The translations under genes were made by a program, and so were the position numbers. From NCBI RefSeq assembly GCF_023115355.1, contig NZ_CP096020.1, positions 372,001 to 436,000 on the forward strand: a stretch of DNA of 64,000 nt, in the 5' to 3' direction. Below the pieces are notes generated by a model. That model searched no databases and was not told the DNA's origin. It saw nothing but the letters and a program-made list of their open reading frames with translations. Of this stretch, positions 62,935-64,000 are shown in pieces; positions within the stretch are counted from its first letter, which is position 1; every line of letters starts with the position of its first letter. This stretch comes from Halocatena salina. Lineage in GTDB: Archaea > Halobacteriota > Halobacteria > Halobacteriales > Haloarculaceae.

Positions 62935-64000
62935 ATGTCGATCGGTGTGTGTTACTATCCGGAACATTGGTCCCGGGAGCGATGGGAGACGGACGTTCAG
63001 GAGATGGCCGATGCGGGGTTCGAATACGTCCGGCTGGCCGAGTTTTCGTGGGGACGACTCGAACCCGAGCGCAACGCGTTCGATTTCGAGTGGCTGGACG
63101 AGATCGTTGCACTCGTCGGCGACCACGGGATGAACGTCGTCCTCTGTACGCCGACTGCAGGACCGCCTCGGTGGCTCCTCGAAGAGCATCCCGAAATTCG
63201 ACAGTCAGACCGCGACGGAACGGTCAGAGAGGTCGGAAGCCGTCGAGAGTACTGCGTCAACTCTCCGAGATACCGCTCGGAAACCGAGCGCGTCGTCCGC
63301 GAAATGGCGAGTCGATACGCCGACGTTCCCCACGTCGTGGGCTGGCAGACCGACAACGAATACGGCTGTCATGATACCGCTCGCTGTTACTGTGGGGACT
63401 GCACCGCGGCGTTCCGTGACTGGCTAGCAGAGCGCTACGGCGACGCCGAAGGGCTCAACGACGCGTGGGGAACGACGTTCTGGAGCCAACAGTACGACAG
63501 CATCGAGCAAGCGTCGGTGCCCGCTCCGACGCCGGCACAGGACCACCCATCGATGGTGCTCGACTACCGCCGGTTTTGTTCGGACAGCATCGTCGCGTAC
63601 AACCGACTACAAGCGGAACTGCTCCGTGAGTACGACGACTGGTTCGTCACGCACAATTTCATGGATCGGTTTCCGGCGATCGATCTGTACGACATCGCCG
63701 ATGATCTCGATCTGCTCTCGTGGGACTCCTACCCCACCGGACACGTCCAGGCGACCGAGGGGCAAACCCCGCCGGATCAGCTCAAGGCCGGCGATCCGGA
63801 TCTGATCTCGTTCAACCACGATCTGCACCGGGGCGTTCTGGGACGACCGTTCTGGGTGATGGAACAACAGCCGGGAGACATCAACTGGCCACCACACTCC
63901 GCCCAACCCGCGGAGGGCGCGATGCGGCTGTGGGCACACCATGCCGTCGCTCACGGTGCCGACACCGTCGTCTACTTCCGGTGGCGGCGGTGTCTCGAAG
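62935..64000 (+). CDS. GH42 beta-galactosidase, N-terminal half, runs off right edge
   Basis: 355 codons are open from ATG 62935 to the edge; whole GH42 enzymes have about 660-690 residues. The barrel starts IGVCYYPEHWSRERWE, acid/base is in GWQTDNEYGC (E142) and the nucleophile in FWVMEQQPG (E310). The cysteines that hold the family zinc (C107, C151, C153, C156) are all present. There is no signal peptide, so it removes beta-galactose, as found on rhamnogalacturonan-I side chains, inside the cell. The missing part should hold the trimerisation and C-terminal domains. Confidence 0.95.
   Translation, partial: MSIGVCYYPEHWSRERWETDVQEMADAGFEYVRLAEFSWGRLEPERNAFDFEWLDEIVALVGDHGMNVVLCTPTAGPPRWLLEEHPEIRQSDRDGTVREVGSRREYCVNSPRYRSETERVVREMASRYADVPHVVGWQTDNEYGCHDTARCYCGDCTAAFRDWLAERYGDAEGLNDAWGTTFWSQQYDSIEQASVPAPTPAQDHPSMVLDYRRFCSDSIVAYNRLQAELLREYDDWFVTHNFMDRFPAIDLYDIADDLDLLSWDSYPTGHVQATEGQTPPDQLKAGDPDLISFNHDLHRGVLGRPFWVMEQQPGDINWPPHSAQPAEGAMRLWAHHAVAHGADTVVYFRWRRCLE

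Noticed and set aside
62835-63374. Plus-strand ORF overlapping the GH42 start
   Set aside because: It is a frame-shifted reading of GH42 and its promoter, with arginine-rich content; the real GH42 frame starts at 62935 and stays open to the edge.
1-64000. CRISPR arrays, transposons, defence islands, tRNA or rRNA genes
   Set aside because: I looked for regular repeats, transposase and integrase motifs, and cloverleaf-like segments and saw none I could support.

Overview
The window reads as a chromosomal stretch of a haloarchaeon (class Halobacteria). The evidence is acidic, D/E-rich proteins, a dominance of twin-arginine (Tat) signals on exported proteins, archaeal TATA boxes about 25-28 bases ahead of start codons (leaderless transcripts), a bacterio-opsin-activator-type HTH_10 regulator, a protoglobin, and an archaeal mre11-rad50-nurA-herA operon. 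Genes are GC-rich and the gaps between them AT-rich. I cannot name the species. No tRNA, rRNA, CRISPR array, transposase or integrase was seen.

Layout. (a) 1-835: the N-terminal part of a beta-helix protein that runs off the left edge. (b) 1.5-19.8 kb: a polysaccharide-use region with Tat-exported GH97, GH2 and GH3 glycosidases (thymidine kinase sits between the first two). It is followed by an operon for a MalK-type ATPase, a Tat lipoprotein sugar-binding protein and two permeases, then a Gfo/Idh/MocA oxidoreductase. (c) 19.9-20.5 kb: protoglobin. (d) 21.0-28.6 kb: a tight mre11-rad50-nurA-herA operon for double-strand-break end processing. (e) 29.0-34.1 kb and 39.9-49.1 kb: fatty-acid/acyl-CoA genes. 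These are three acyl-CoA dehydrogenases, two acyl-CoA ligases, a double-hotdog MaoC protein, a short 3-hydroxyacyl-CoA dehydrogenase and an enoyl-CoA hydratase, with HTH_10 and IclR regulators, two metallo-beta-lactamase-fold hydrolases and a Tat-exported lipase-like protein. (f) 34.4-39.8 kb, between the two fatty-acid blocks: a second, GC-richer sugar ABC operon (binding protein, two permeases, ATPase) and two small membrane proteins. (g) 49.3-64.0 kb: an HSL-type esterase and then what looks like a pectin/rhamnogalacturonan locus. It holds a ThuA-like protein, a GH4 enzyme with the CHEV active-site motif known from alpha-galacturonidase, an oxidoreductase, a Tat-exported PL11 rhamnogalacturonan lyase, a zinc dehydrogenase, an SGNH esterase, a Tat-exported beta-helix protein, a GH78 alpha-L-rhamnosidase, and a GH42 beta-galactosidase cut by the right edge.

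How the genes may work together. In region (g), PL11 and the beta-helix protein carry export signals, whereas GH78, GH42, GH4 and the SGNH esterase do not. That suggests backbone cutting outside the cell, import of oligosaccharides by an ABC transporter (one of the two in the window, or another), and rhamnose, galactose, galacturonate and acyl removal inside. In region (b) the exo-glycosidases themselves are exported, and each carries an extra binding-type module, so sugars are probably released outside and taken up by the adjacent transporter. The fatty-acid genes form several small divergent or convergent units; one has a strong operator-like palindrome next to an IclR regulator. The most interesting material is the rhamnogalacturonan locus, the inserted modules in the GH97/GH2/GH3 trio, and the regulatory palindromes.
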